This document shows positions 25,244 to 33,495 of a stretch of 64,000 bases of DNA, one piece after another. The number at the start of each line of letters is the position of its first letter. Position 1 is the stretch's first letter. The translations under genes and the position numbers were made by a program. The stretch is from Gemmatirosa kalamazoonensis (GTDB taxonomy: Bacteria; Gemmatimonadota; Gemmatimonadetes; Gemmatimonadales; Gemmatimonadaceae). The DNA is taken from the NCBI RefSeq assembly GCF_000522985.1, contig NZ_CP007128.1, positions 910,220 to 974,219 on the forward strand, in the 5' to 3' direction. The notes beneath the pieces are model-generated. The model searched no databases. It had not been told where the DNA came from and was given only the letters and a program-made list of their open reading frames with translations.

Positions 25244-26196
25244 GCGCCGGCTCGCACGTCCGCGGTAACGCGCACGCGAGTGCCCCACGGGTCGCCGGCC
25301 ACGAGGTCGCCATCCTGCGCGCGCTCGGCGGTGAAGCCGGCGGCGTCCAGGCTCGTCGCCGCGGCGTCGACGCTCGCCGTATCGGGGAGCACGATCGTCC
25401 ACTCGAGCAGCCGCGCCTCGTCGTCGGCGGCCGGCTGCGCACCGGTGCCGGCCCACGTGTTCGTGCCGAGGTGGTGGTGGTAGCCGCCGGCGCCGAGGAA
25501 CAGCGCGCCGGGATAGCTCCACACCATGCGGTCGAAGCCGAGCGCCTCGGAGTAGAACGCGCCCGCGGCGGCGATGTCGCCGACGTGCAGGTGCACGTGG
25601 CCGATGACGGTGCCTGCCGGCATGCCGGTGTACGGCGCGTCGCCCGCGGCGCGCACGAGGTCGCGCACGTTCACCGGATCGGTCGCCATCATGAGCTGTC
25701 GGCCGAGCCGCTTCCACGTGCTGCGCGGGCGGTCGGCGTAGACCTCGATGCCGAGTCCGTCGGGATCGTTGAGGTAGAACGCCTCGCTCACGAGGTGGTC
25801 GCCGGCGCCGGCGTGGGCGCCGATCTCGCCGAGATGGCGAACGAAGCGGCCTAACGACGCGCGGTCGGGAAGGAGGATGGCGAAGTGATAGAGCCCGAGC
25901 CGCCCGCGCTTCGCGACCGGTCGCACGCCGGGCCGCTCGACGAGCTCCACGAGCGGCGCATCGTCCCCATGTGCCGCCAGGACGGCTCGGCCGTCTCGGC
26001 GCGAGACCGTGCGCAAGCCGAGCACCTGCTCGTAGAACGCGAGCGAGCGGTCGAGGTCCGCGATCTGGAGCCGCACGGCGCCGAGCCGGGTGCTCTCGGG
26101 CAGGCGGTAGCCGGCGGGCGCCTCGCCGTAGCTCCCCGGCGTGGCCGGCACGGCGGCATTCGCGGCGCCGAAGATGTCGTGGGTCGTGGTTCCCAT
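25240..26196 (-). CDS. Two-module VOC protein, extradiol (catechol 2,3-) dioxygenase-like
   Basis: ATG 26196 follows GGAGG. The 318-residue protein has two vicinal-oxygen-chelate halves. The first starts near GAVRLQIADLDRSLAFYEQVLGL and the second near GHVHLHVGDIAAAGAFYSEALGF. YHHHLGTNTW and LLEWTIVLPD match the CatE-type extradiol dioxygenases that cleave catechols with Fe(II). It is coupled to an esterase-type hydrolase. The family is firm; the substrate is not known. Confidence 0.9.
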   Translation of the reverse strand: MGTTTHDIFGAANAAVPATPGSYGEAPAGYRLPESTRLGAVRLQIADLDRSLAFYEQVLGLRTVSRRDGRAVLAAHGDDAPLVELVERPGVRPVAKRGRLGLYHFAILLPDRASLGRFVRHLGEIGAHAGAGDHLVSEAFYLNDPDGLGIEVYADRPRSTWKRLGRQLMMATDPVNVRDLVRAAGDAPYTGMPAGTVIGHVHLHVGDIAAAGAFYSEALGFDRMVWSYPGALFLGAGGYHHHLGTNTWAGTGAQPAADDEARLLEWTIVLPDTASVDAAATSLDAAGFTAERAQDGDLVAGDPWGTRVRVTADVRAGA

Positions 26197-26275
26197 GGCC
26201 GAGCCTCCAGGACGTGGGAGTTGCGTGGGCCGAGCACCGAGCGCGTAGAAATGGTACATCGGGCGCTCGACGCCG

Positions 26276-26326
26276 GCGCTACTATGGGCGAAGGGGGGGA
26301 GCCCCCCTGGGGACTAGGTACCGCGC
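26276..26326. repeat. Dispersed element K, copy 2
   Basis: This is the inverted copy of the element at 10355-10410, with GTAG at one end, a GGGGGG-AGC-CCCCC hairpin and CTAGGTACCGCGC. It sits between the 3' end of the doxX gene and the start of the dioxygenase-like gene. Confidence 0.75.
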
Positions 26327-26328
26327 CG

Positions 26329-26754
26329 TCAGCGCGTCGCGCGCCGGGCGGCGATCGCGTGGTCGAGGGAGAAGCGGCCCGCGCCGGCGAGCGCGAACGT
26401 GACCGCGGCGGCGAGCAGCGTCAGCGGGAACTCGACCCCCTTCGGGCTGAAGAAGCCGGCCGGCAGGTGCACGAACAGGATCGCGCCGAGCATGAGGACC
26501 GCGAGGCCGAGGCCGGCGAGCCGGGTGAGCAGGCCGCTGACGAGGGCCAGGCCGCCGAAGAACTCGACGAGCGCGGCGGCCGGGCCGGTGATCGAAGCCG
26601 CGGGGATGCCCATCTGGCCGAACGCACCGGCGACGCCCTCGAAGCCGAAGACGAACAGCTTCTGGCCGCCGTGGGCGAGGAAGACCACGCCGACGAGGAC
26701 GCGCAGGACGGCGAGGGCGAGATCGAAGCGCTTGGAGTCGTCGCGCGTGGACAT
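26329..26754 (-). CDS. DoxX-family membrane protein (paralogue 1)
   Basis: The 141-residue protein has four hydrophobic segments and the DoxX hallmarks: [65 protein letters not shown]. DoxX proteins are poorly understood; some are linked to thiosulfate oxidation or membrane oxidoreductase complexes. I chose ATG 26754 because the upstream extension is not membrane-like. It is closest to the DoxX at 29387-29854. The strong promoter-operator at 26804-26832 lies just upstream. Confidence 0.9.
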   Translation of the reverse strand: MSTRDDSKRFDLALAVLRVLVGVVFLAHGGQKLFVFGFEGVAGAFGQMGIPAASITGPAAALVEFFGGLALVSGLLTRLAGLGLAVLMLGAILFVHLPAGFFSPKGVEFPLTLLAAAVTFALAGAGRFSLDHAIAARRATR

Positions 26755-26803
26755 GATCGGGTCGGATTGGGGGGTGGGTCGGGCGTCGTTCCGTTGATGT
26801 TGT

Positions 26804-26832
26804 AACATATATGTGATCACATATACTAGCAA
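26804..26832 (-). promoter_or_regulatory. Promoter with operator palindrome in the spacer, for doxX paralogue 1
   Basis: Read leftwards, TTGCTA (26832-26827) and TATGTT (26809-26804) are separated by 17 bp, a good sigma-70 promoter. The spacer holds a perfect 18-bp palindrome, TATATGTGATCACATATA, at 26808-26825. Such AT-rich symmetry in a very GC-rich region is best explained as a repressor site. The regulator is not evident in the window. Confidence 0.7.
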
Positions 26833-26856
26833 GGGCCGGGGCACCCCTGCGCGCAC

Positions 26857-27950
26857 CTACATGAGGTGCTCCGTCCCCGTCGACCGCACCGGCGCCTCGT
26901 CGGCGGTCTTCCACGGGAGCTCGGGCCACCACCGCTCGGGCGCCGGACGCGACGCCGGCTCCACGCGCCCGCCGGGCCTCGGCGTGACGACGCGGACCCC
27001 GCCGCCGCGGCCGCCGCGAGCGTCCGCTCCGCCGGCTCCGTCCAACCGTGCAGCGCGAGGTCGAACAGCCCCCAGTGCAGCGGGAGCATGACGCCCCCGC
27101 CCGACAGCACGTGCGCGCGCACGGCCTGCTCGGGACCGAGGTGCACGTCCGGCCACAGCGCGTCGTAGGCCCCGACCTCGATCATCGTGAGGTCGAACGG
27201 TCCGAGCCGCGCCCCGATCTCGGCGAACGCGTCGTGCAGCGCCGTGTCGCCGCTGTAGAACACGCGGTGGCGCGCGCCCGCGATCACGAAACCCGCCCAC
27301 AGTGTGCGGTCGGCGTCGACGAGCAGACGACCGGAGAAGTGGCGCGCCGGCGTCGCGGTGAGCGTGAGATCGTCCATCGCGAGCGACTCCCACCAGTCCA
27401 GCTCCGCGATGCGCGCCTCCGATACGCCCCACCGCGCCAGCCGCGCGCCGACGCCTAACGGCACGACGAACCGCTCGCCGCGCGCGGCGAGGGCGCGCAC
27501 GGTGTCGACGTGGAGATGGTCGTAGTGGTCGTGCGACAGCAGCACGACGTCGACCGGCGGCAGCTCGGCGAGCGGCAGCGGCGGCGGGTAGAAGCGGCGC
27601 GGCGACAATCGCGGCACGGGACCGGCGCGGTCGCCCCACACGGGATCGATCAGCACGCGTCGGCCATCGATCTCGATCAGCGTGGTGGAGTGGCCCAGCC
27701 ACGTCACGCGCAGCCCCGACGCGGGCGGCACGTCGTAGTCGCTGCGCACGCGGTGCTCGACCGGTATCGGCGACTCCGGACGGCGGTGCGCCGACCCGCC
27801 GAAGAAGAACTCGCGCATTATCCGCGTCCACGGCCCGTCCACGCGCCGCAGCGTGTTGCGGAACCGCCCGTCGCTCCACTGCGGCGATCGCTCCACCCGC
27901 GCGCGCCGCGCCTCGGCGCCGCCCCCGAACCCTCTCCGCTCCTCGGCCAT
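26857..27950 (-). pseudogene. MBL-fold metallo-hydrolase (UlaG/NAPE-PLD-like), frameshifted near its 3' end
   Basis: From ATG 27950 the protein shows WLGHSTTLIEIDGRRVLIDP, LSHDHYDHLHVDT (the HxHxDH metal motif), TPARHFSGR, FYSGDTALHD and LPLHWGLFDLALHGW. This is the NAPE-phospholipase-D/L-ascorbate-lactonase branch. Near 26997-27005 the good frame is lost. The expected end (VVTPRPGGRVEP, RWWPELPW, TEHLM, stop at 26857) is in the next frame. One missing G or C explains it. All catalytic residues precede the lesion, so even a truncated reading could fold. Confidence 0.82.
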
Positions 27951-27975
27951 CGTGCACGAATCTAAGTTGTGCGCC
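27951..27975. promoter_or_regulatory. 25-bp divergent promoter region between two probable leaderless genes
   Basis: Only 25 bp separate the ATG codons of the metallo-hydrolase (leftward) and the decarboxylase (rightward). Rightwards, TAAGTT lies 7 nt before the ATG. Leftwards, TAGATT lies 9 nt before the ATG. Neither side has space for a conventional leader, so both transcripts should start at or near the start codon. The -35 regions must lie inside the opposite gene. Confidence 0.55.
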
Positions 27976-29379
27976 ATGCACCCCGACGCCCCGTCCCCGC
28001 TCGATCTCGACCACGCCACCATGCAGCGCCTCGGCCGCCTGGTCGCCGACGCGGTGGCCGATCACCTCGCAACGCTGCGCGAGCAGCCCGTGATCGCCGG
28101 CGGGCTGCCGCTCGACGTGCGACGCCGCGTCGCGGCGATGCCGGCCGAATCGGGCGAGCCGTTCGACGCACTGCTCGACACGCTGCGGCGCGACGTGCTG
28201 CCGTACGCGGCGCGCGAGCCGCACCCCGGGTTCATGGGCTACGTCCCCGGCTGCCCCTCGTTCCCCGCGGTGCTCGGCGACTGGCTCGCCACGGGCTACA
28301 ACGTGTTCGCCGGCGTGTGGCCGGTGGCCGAGGGGCCCAACGCGCTGGAGCTCGCGGTGCTGGAGTGGTTCCGCGCATGGATCGGCATGCCGCCCGGCAC
28401 GAGCGGGCTGCTGACGAACGGCGGGTCGGGCGCGACGCTCACCGCGATCGTCGCCGCGCGCCACGCGGTGGTGGGCGACGAAGCCGAGCGCCTAACGCGT
28501 CTGACGTTGTACACGTCGGACCAGGCCCACTCCGCCGTGCCGCGCGCGGCGTGGATCGCCGGCGTGCCGCGGGCCAACGTGCGCGTGCTTCCCACCGACG
28601 ACGCGTTCCGCTTGCGCGTCGACGCGCTGCGCGCGGCGGTGGCCGCCGACCGCGCGGCGGGGCTCCTGCCGTTCGCCGTGGTGGCGACGGCGGGAACGAC
28701 GAACACCGGCGCCGTGGATCCGCTGCACGAGATCGCGGACCTCTGCGCCGCTGAGGAGCTGTGGCTGCACGCCGACGCCGCGTACGGCGGGTTCGCGGCG
28801 CTCACCGAGCGTGGCCGCGCGCTGCTCGACGGACTCGGTCGCTGCGACTCGGTCGCGCTCGACCCGCACAAGTGGCTGTTCGTGCCGTTCGAGTGCGGAT
28901 GCCTGCTCGCGCGCGAGCCGGCGCGCCTGCGCGACGCATTCCACATCATGCCCGACTACCTGCGCGACGTGGCGCCCGGCGAGGAGCGCGTGAACTTCGC
29001 GGACTACGGCGAGCAGCTCACGCGCCAGTCGCGCGCGCTCAAGGTGTGGCTCGGCGTGCGCTACTTCGGTCTCGCCGCGCTGCGCGCCGAGATGGACCGC
29101 GCGATGGATCTCGTGACGCACGCCGAGTCGCTGGTGCGCGCCGAGCCGTCGCTCGAGGTGACGGCGCCGGCGCGGCTCGGCGTGCTGTGCTTCCGCGTGC
29201 GCGGGCCGCACGCGCTGAACCAGCGGGTGAACGCGCGGGTGAACGCGGGCGGCAAGTACCTCGTGTCGTCGACGCGCCTGCGCGGCACGTTCACGCTGCG
29301 TCTCTGCGTGCTCGGCTACCGCACGACGCGCGCGGACGTCGAGGGGTTGATTCGTGCCGTGGTGGAAGCGGCGAAATAG
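27976..29379 (+). CDS. PLP-dependent aromatic-L-amino-acid-type decarboxylase
   Basis: The 467-residue protein has the group II decarboxylase plan. Its N-terminal part has HPGFMGYVPGCPSFPAVLGD, followed by GLLTNGGSGATLTAIVAAR. HADAAYGGFA supplies the Asp that contacts PLP, and DPHKWLFVPFECG contains the PLP lysine near residue 299. The C-terminal domain ends TLRLCVLGYRTTRADVE. Substrates of the family include tryptophan, tyrosine, DOPA and glutamate-like acids; none can be fixed here. It has a leaderless-type start. Confidence 0.92.
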   Translation: MHPDAPSPLDLDHATMQRLGRLVADAVADHLATLREQPVIAGGLPLDVRRRVAAMPAESGEPFDALLDTLRRDVLPYAAREPHPGFMGYVPGCPSFPAVLGDWLATGYNVFAGVWPVAEGPNALELAVLEWFRAWIGMPPGTSGLLTNGGSGATLTAIVAARHAVVGDEAERLTRLTLYTSDQAHSAVPRAAWIAGVPRANVRVLPTDDAFRLRVDALRAAVAADRAAGLLPFAVVATAGTTNTGAVDPLHEIADLCAAEELWLHADAAYGGFAALTERGRALLDGLGRCDSVALDPHKWLFVPFECGCLLAREPARLRDAFHIMPDYLRDVAPGEERVNFADYGEQLTRQSRALKVWLGVRYFGLAALRAEMDRAMDLVTHAESLVRAEPSLEVTAPARLGVLCFRVRGPHALNQRVNARVNAGGKYLVSSTRLRGTFTLRLCVLGYRTTRADVEGLIRAVVEAAK

Positions 29380-29386
29380 GCGGTTG

Positions 29387-29854
29387 TTAGGCCGCTCGGC
29401 GCGCGCGATCCCTCTCGTACGTCGACTCGGCGCCGGTGAAGCGCCGCGACGCGATCATGTGGTCGATCGAGTAGCGGCCCGCGCCGGCGATCGCCAGGGC
29501 GCCGACCGCGGCGAGCAGCGAGAGCGGGTACTCGAAGCCCTTCGGCGCGAAGAAGCCGTTGGGCAGGTGCACGAACGCGATCGCGCCGAGCATGGCGACG
29601 GCGAGGCCGATGCCCGCGAGGCGCGTGAGCAGCCCGGCGATCAGCGCGAGGCCGCCGAGGAACTCCACGAGCGCGGTGAGCGGGCCCACGATCCCGGGGG
29701 CCGGAAGTCCCATCTGACCGAACGCGCCGGTGACGCCGCCGAAGCCGAACACGAACAGCTTCTGCGCGCCGTGTATGACGAACACCGCGCCGACGACGAC
29801 GCGCAGCAGCGCGAGGGCGAGGTCGACACGGTTGGAATCGGTCCGGTGCTGCAT
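29387..29854 (-). CDS. DoxX-family membrane protein (paralogue 2)
   Basis: ATG 29854 is preceded by GGAGG. The 155-residue protein closely resembles paralogue 1: [64 protein letters not shown]. It has an extra basic tail (GAESTYERDRARRAA). Four membrane spans are expected. It converges with the decarboxylase gene at a distance of 7 nt. Confidence 0.9.
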   Translation of the reverse strand: MQHRTDSNRVDLALALLRVVVGAVFVIHGAQKLFVFGFGGVTGAFGQMGLPAPGIVGPLTALVEFLGGLALIAGLLTRLAGIGLAVAMLGAIAFVHLPNGFFAPKGFEYPLSLLAAVGALAIAGAGRYSIDHMIASRRFTGAESTYERDRARRAA

Positions 29855-30235
29855 GAGGTGCCTCCGTCGTGGCGAGTGATCCGTGCGGATCGAATCGCCG
29901 ACTCCCTTCCAATACGCGTACCGGCGACGGCCGATCGGGTCGACTTCTCGACTGGATCCCGGCACCTCGTTACGGTAGAGTCCGCTACAAAACGTGACAC
30001 CCCCTGTATCGATTCGTGTCGGGAGTGCCGTCGGACGTATTCGGTAGTTTCTTTGTAGGCCGTTGTCGGACTGGCACTTACATGGCCGCCCGGGAAGGAA
30101 TTCCGGCGGCGTGCCGTCTGCCTTGTTCGGACGTCGAGGATGGACCGCCTGCGCCCCCGCCGGCAATCGACCGCGTCCGACGCCCGCCGCGACCCCACCC
30201 ACGCGGCCCATCCGAATTCCCATCTGGAGACACCA
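29855..30235. other. 381-bp gene-free regulatory region
   Basis: The left end holds the ribosome-binding site of the leftward doxX gene. The right part holds the sigma-54-type promoter at 30072-30086, a roughly 140-nt untranslated leader and a TGGAGA ribosome-binding site before the lipoprotein ATG at 30236. The stretch between 29900 and 30070 is distinctly more AT-rich than its surroundings and could hold enhancer sites for a sigma-54 activator. I could not define a clear repeated site. I see no convincing gene. Confidence 0.5.
30072..30086 (+). promoter_or_regulatory. Probable sigma-54 (-24/-12) promoter
   Basis: TGGCACTTACATGGC matches the consensus TGGCAC-N5-TTGC with one mismatch. It has the exact spacing between the GG and GC dinucleotides. 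It lies about 150 bp before a lipoprotein gene that is followed directly by a sigma-54 enhancer-binding protein gene, which raises its credibility. Confidence 0.65.
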
Positions 30236-30910
30236 ATGTCCGTGTTGCGCCCCCTGCTTCTCGTCGCTGCCGTCTCCGTCGCCGCGTGCGCCCCCGATCG
30301 CCTCGCGAGCGTCGACGACACTGCCGCGCGCAGCGCCGTGCTGACGCCGCGGACGGCTGGGCCGAGCGCCAACGACGCCGTGCTGGACGACGATCCGCAC
30401 TTCGTGGCCGCCGCCGTCGGCGCGCCGACCATCGCGAACCCGCTCGTGACGTTCTGGGCGGTGAAGGGCCGGGACACGACGGTGACGATGTACTACCACT
30501 CGACGACGAGCGGCCGCGACTCGACGCCGTTCTTCTCGATCCGCGTGCGCGCACGGTCGTTGTGGAAGCGCCCCAACGGGAGCACGATCGCCGACGGCGA
30601 CTCCGTGCAGATCACGCTCACGCTCGTCGACGCCGAGCGGCTCATCGTCGACTGCCAGCCGTCGGGGCTCCTGTTCTCGCCGAAGGATCCCGCGCGCCTG
30701 AAGATGAGCTACGGCTTCACGGACGACGACCTGAACGACGACGGGTCGGTCGATGCGATCGACCAGACGCTGACCCAGGCGCTGCTCATCTGGCGCAAGG
30801 AGACGGCGACGTCGCCGTGGCTCCCGATCCTCACCAGCAACAACTCGACGGGGGCGCATGAAGTGGAGGCGGACATCGGTGGCTTCACAGGCTACGCCAT
30901 CGCGTACTGA
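30236..30910 (+). CDS. Lipoprotein with a dockerin/EF-hand-like calcium motif
   Basis: The 224-residue product has a lipoprotein signal (MSVLRPLLLVAAVSVAACAPD, lipobox VAAC). A beta-rich middle follows (VTFWAVKGRDTTVTMYYHS, FFSIRVRARSLW, SVQITLTLVD). At about residues 163-176 it carries DDLNDDGSVDAID, which has the spacing of a dockerin-type or EF-hand calcium loop. It should be an outer-membrane or surface lipoprotein. It is the first gene after the putative sigma-54 promoter and lies 10 nt before the activator gene, so all three genes may form one unit. Confidence 0.78.
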   Translation: MSVLRPLLLVAAVSVAACAPDRLASVDDTAARSAVLTPRTAGPSANDAVLDDDPHFVAAAVGAPTIANPLVTFWAVKGRDTTVTMYYHSTTSGRDSTPFFSIRVRARSLWKRPNGSTIADGDSVQITLTLVDAERLIVDCQPSGLLFSPKDPARLKMSYGFTDDDLNDDGSVDAIDQTLTQALLIWRKETATSPWLPILTSNNSTGAHEVEADIGGFTGYAIAY

Positions 30911-30920
30911 GCTTCGCCTC

Positions 30921-32378
30921 GTGGCTCCTCCCCGCCCCACCCGCCCCGCGCCGGCACCGCCGGCCGGCGGGGTCGGCGCGCCCCAGACGGCGGCTCTCGT
31001 GGTCGTCACGCTCTCGGACTCGTTCGTCGAGCTGTGGGCGCAGCTCGCCGAGGCGATGGGACTCCGACTCGAGGCCGTGGACACGCCTGCCGCGCTCGAT
31101 CGCCGCACGAACGTCGTGGCGGTGATCGCGGCGGGCGGCGCCGAGGAGACGCTCGTCGACGCGATGCGGCAGGTCGCCGGCGGTGACCTCGAGGTCGCGG
31201 CCGTGGGCGCGCTGCCGTCGCACCGCACCGCCGCCGCGGTGGTGCGTGCCGGCGCCGCGGAGTACTTCGCGGTGCCGCAGGATCTCGATCTGCTGCGCGC
31301 GTGGATCGCCGAGCGCGCGGAGCGGCTGCGCGAGCGCACGCAGGGACTCGCGTTCGCCGCCGTCGAGGCGCACAAGTACCGGTTCGACGGCATCCTGGGC
31401 GAGAGCACCGCGCTCATGAAGGCGTTAGGCCTCGCGGCGCGCGTGATCCCGCACCCGAACGTCACGGTGCTGATCACCGGCGAGACCGGCACCGGCAAGG
31501 AGCTGCTCGCGCGGGCGATCCACTACAACGGCCCGCGCGCCGCCGCGGCGTTCGTCGACATCAACTGCGCGGCGCTGCCCGAGACGCTGCTCGAGAGCGA
31601 GCTGTTCGGGCACGAGAAAGGCGCGTTCACCGACGCGAGCGCGTCGAAGCCGGGGCTCTTCGAGCTCGCCGACGGCGGCACGGTGTTCCTCGATGAGATC
31701 GGCCATCTCGCGCTGCCGCTGCAGGCGAAGCTGCTGCGCGCGCTGCAGGAGCGGCAGATCCGCCGCGTCGGCGGCACGCGCGCGATTCCGGTGGACGTGC
31801 GCATCATCGCCGCGACGCACGTGGACCTCGCCGCGGCGGTGCGCGCCGGCTCGTTCCGCGAGGATCTGTACTACCGGCTGAACGTCGTGCCCGTCGAGCT
31901 GCCGCCGCTGCGCGCGCGGCAGCAGGACGTGGCGGTGCTGGCGCGCCACTTCCTGTCGCACTTCGCGGCGGAGTACGGCGTGGGCGTGACGGCGTTCTCG
32001 CCGGCGGCCGACCGACTGCTGCGCGAGCGCGACTGGCCCGGCAACATCCGCGAGCTGCGCAACGCCGTGGAGCGCGCGGTGCTGCTCGCGACGGCGAGCG
32101 TGATCGACGCCGACGCGCTCGCGTCGCCGGCGACGGCGCACGCCACGGTGGACGGCACGCTGCCGTTCCCGGCGCCGCTCGACGAGATCGTGCACGCGGC
32201 CGTGGTGCGCACGCTCGAGCGGTGCGGCGGGAACAAGAGCGAGGCGGCACGCCGGCTCGGCATCTCGCGCCCGCGGCTGCTCCGGCTGCTCGGCGAGGAC
32301 GCGGGCGCCGACGGATCGTTCGCGGCGGACGCGGACGACGCGATGCCGCCTAACGCCGTGCGGGCGAGGCGCGCGTGA
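30921..32378 (+). CDS. Sigma-54-dependent enhancer-binding transcription factor
   Basis: The 485-residue protein has a degenerate receiver-like N-terminal domain, an AAA+ core and a Fis-type helix-turn-helix. The AAA+ core shows GETGTGKE (Walker A, near residue 187), [22 protein letters not shown] (Walker B) and [16 protein letters not shown]. The C-terminal helix-turn-helix reads [18 protein letters not shown]. The sigma-54 contact loop reads GAFTDA (about 234-239) instead of GAFTGA, a variant found in other activators of this type. The receiver domain lacks an obvious phosphorylatable aspartate context, as in VpsR/FleQ-like activators. GTG 30921 is the chosen start. It probably regulates its own unit. 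Confidence 0.92.
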   Translation: MAPPRPTRPAPAPPAGGVGAPQTAALVVVTLSDSFVELWAQLAEAMGLRLEAVDTPAALDRRTNVVAVIAAGGAEETLVDAMRQVAGGDLEVAAVGALPSHRTAAAVVRAGAAEYFAVPQDLDLLRAWIAERAERLRERTQGLAFAAVEAHKYRFDGILGESTALMKALGLAARVIPHPNVTVLITGETGTGKELLARAIHYNGPRAAAAFVDINCAALPETLLESELFGHEKGAFTDASASKPGLFELADGGTVFLDEIGHLALPLQAKLLRALQERQIRRVGGTRAIPVDVRIIAATHVDLAAAVRAGSFREDLYYRLNVVPVELPPLRARQQDVAVLARHFLSHFAAEYGVGVTAFSPAADRLLRERDWPGNIRELRNAVERAVLLATASVIDADALASPATAHATVDGTLPFPAPLDEIVHAAVVRTLERCGGNKSEAARRLGISRPRLLRLLGEDAGADGSFAADADDAMPPNAVRARRA

Positions 32379-33367
32379 TGCTGTCCATCCCGCACGCGGC
32401 GCTGCGCGACCGCGCCACGGCGCTCGCCCGCTCGGCGGCATGGGGCGAGCTCGTGTCGCTGCTCGACGCGCACGCGAACGACGGTGCGGGCGAGGTGCCG
32501 GAGCTGGTGGCGCTGCGGGCCGAGTCGCTGCTGCGCACGGGGCAGCCGCGGGAAGCGCGCGCGTGTCTCGCGGCGCGCATGGACGGCGCGGCGCTGCACC
32601 GCGAGCGTCCGACGCTGCGGCGCGCGACGAACCTGCTCGGCGCGGCGCACTTCGCGCTCGGCGAGCTGGAGGCGGCGCGGCGCGCGTTCGAGCAGGCGCT
32701 GGAGATGGGGCGCGAGGACGAGGACGATCTGCTCGTCGCGCGGGCGACGAACAACCTCGGCGCGATCGCGAACATCCGCGGGCAGCGGGAGCAGGCGCTC
32801 GCGCTGTACCAGCTCGCGATCCCGGTGTACCAGCGGCTCGGCAGCCCGTTAGGCCTCGCGCAGGCGTTCCACAACATGGCGATCACGTTCCGCGACCTCG
32901 GGCAGCTCGCGCGCGCCGACGAGTGCGAGCGGCGGGCGATCGAGTTCGCGCGGCAGGGTGGGAGCGAGCACCTCGTGGCGCTCGCCCGGCTCGGACGCGC
33001 CGACGTGAGCCTGCGCGGCGGCGACGCGGCGCTCGCCGAAGCGGGGGCGCGGCACGCGGCGCAGAGCTTCGCCGCGCTCGGCGACGCGATCAACCGCGCG
33101 GACGCGCTGCGACTGGTCGGCGCGGCGTGCCTCGCGCGCGGAGACCACGTCGCGGCGGCCCAGGCGCTCGACACGGCGCTGTCGCTCGCCCGCGCCCGCG
33201 GGAGCGCGCTGCACGAGGCGGAGGCGCTGCGCACGCGCGCCGAGCTGCGTCGCGCACAGGGCGACGAGCCGGCAGCGCGCGCGGACGCCGAGGCGGCGGT
33301 GGCGGTGTTCCAGCAGCTCGGCGCATCGGAAGATGCCGAGCGACTGCGCACGTGGATGGGCGGCTGA
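32378..33367 (+). CDS. TPR-repeat protein
   Basis: The 329-residue protein is almost wholly helical. It contains at least five tetratricopeptide-type repeats (LLGAAHFALGELEAARRAFEQ, NLGAIANIRGQREQALALYQ, NMAITFRDLGQLARADECER, ALRLVGAACLARGDHVAAAQ). It has no signal peptide, so it should be cytoplasmic. The ATG overlaps the stop of the enhancer-binding protein gene (TGATG), and an in-frame GTG lies one codon before. A role as interaction partner or sensor for the activator is inference from coupling. Confidence 0.88.
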   Translation: MLSIPHAALRDRATALARSAAWGELVSLLDAHANDGAGEVPELVALRAESLLRTGQPREARACLAARMDGAALHRERPTLRRATNLLGAAHFALGELEAARRAFEQALEMGREDEDDLLVARATNNLGAIANIRGQREQALALYQLAIPVYQRLGSPLGLAQAFHNMAITFRDLGQLARADECERRAIEFARQGGSEHLVALARLGRADVSLRGGDAALAEAGARHAAQSFAALGDAINRADALRLVGAACLARGDHVAAAQALDTALSLARARGSALHEAEALRTRAELRRAQGDEPAARADAEAAVAVFQQLGASEDAERLRTWMGG

Positions 33368-33495
33368 CGACCTCGACCGAGGGATGACGGCGCCGACTCG
33401 CGCCGTCTACGGGGGGCTCCCGCGGGTCTGTGCCCACGCGAGCACGGAGTCCACGTCACAGCAGTTGGACCCACACCGTTCCACAGGGGGAGATC

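Noticed and set aside
26808..26825. CRP/FNR binding site
   Set aside because: CRP sites need TGTGA and TCACA separated by about six bases. Here the half-sites are fused (TGTGATCACA), so another regulator is more likely.
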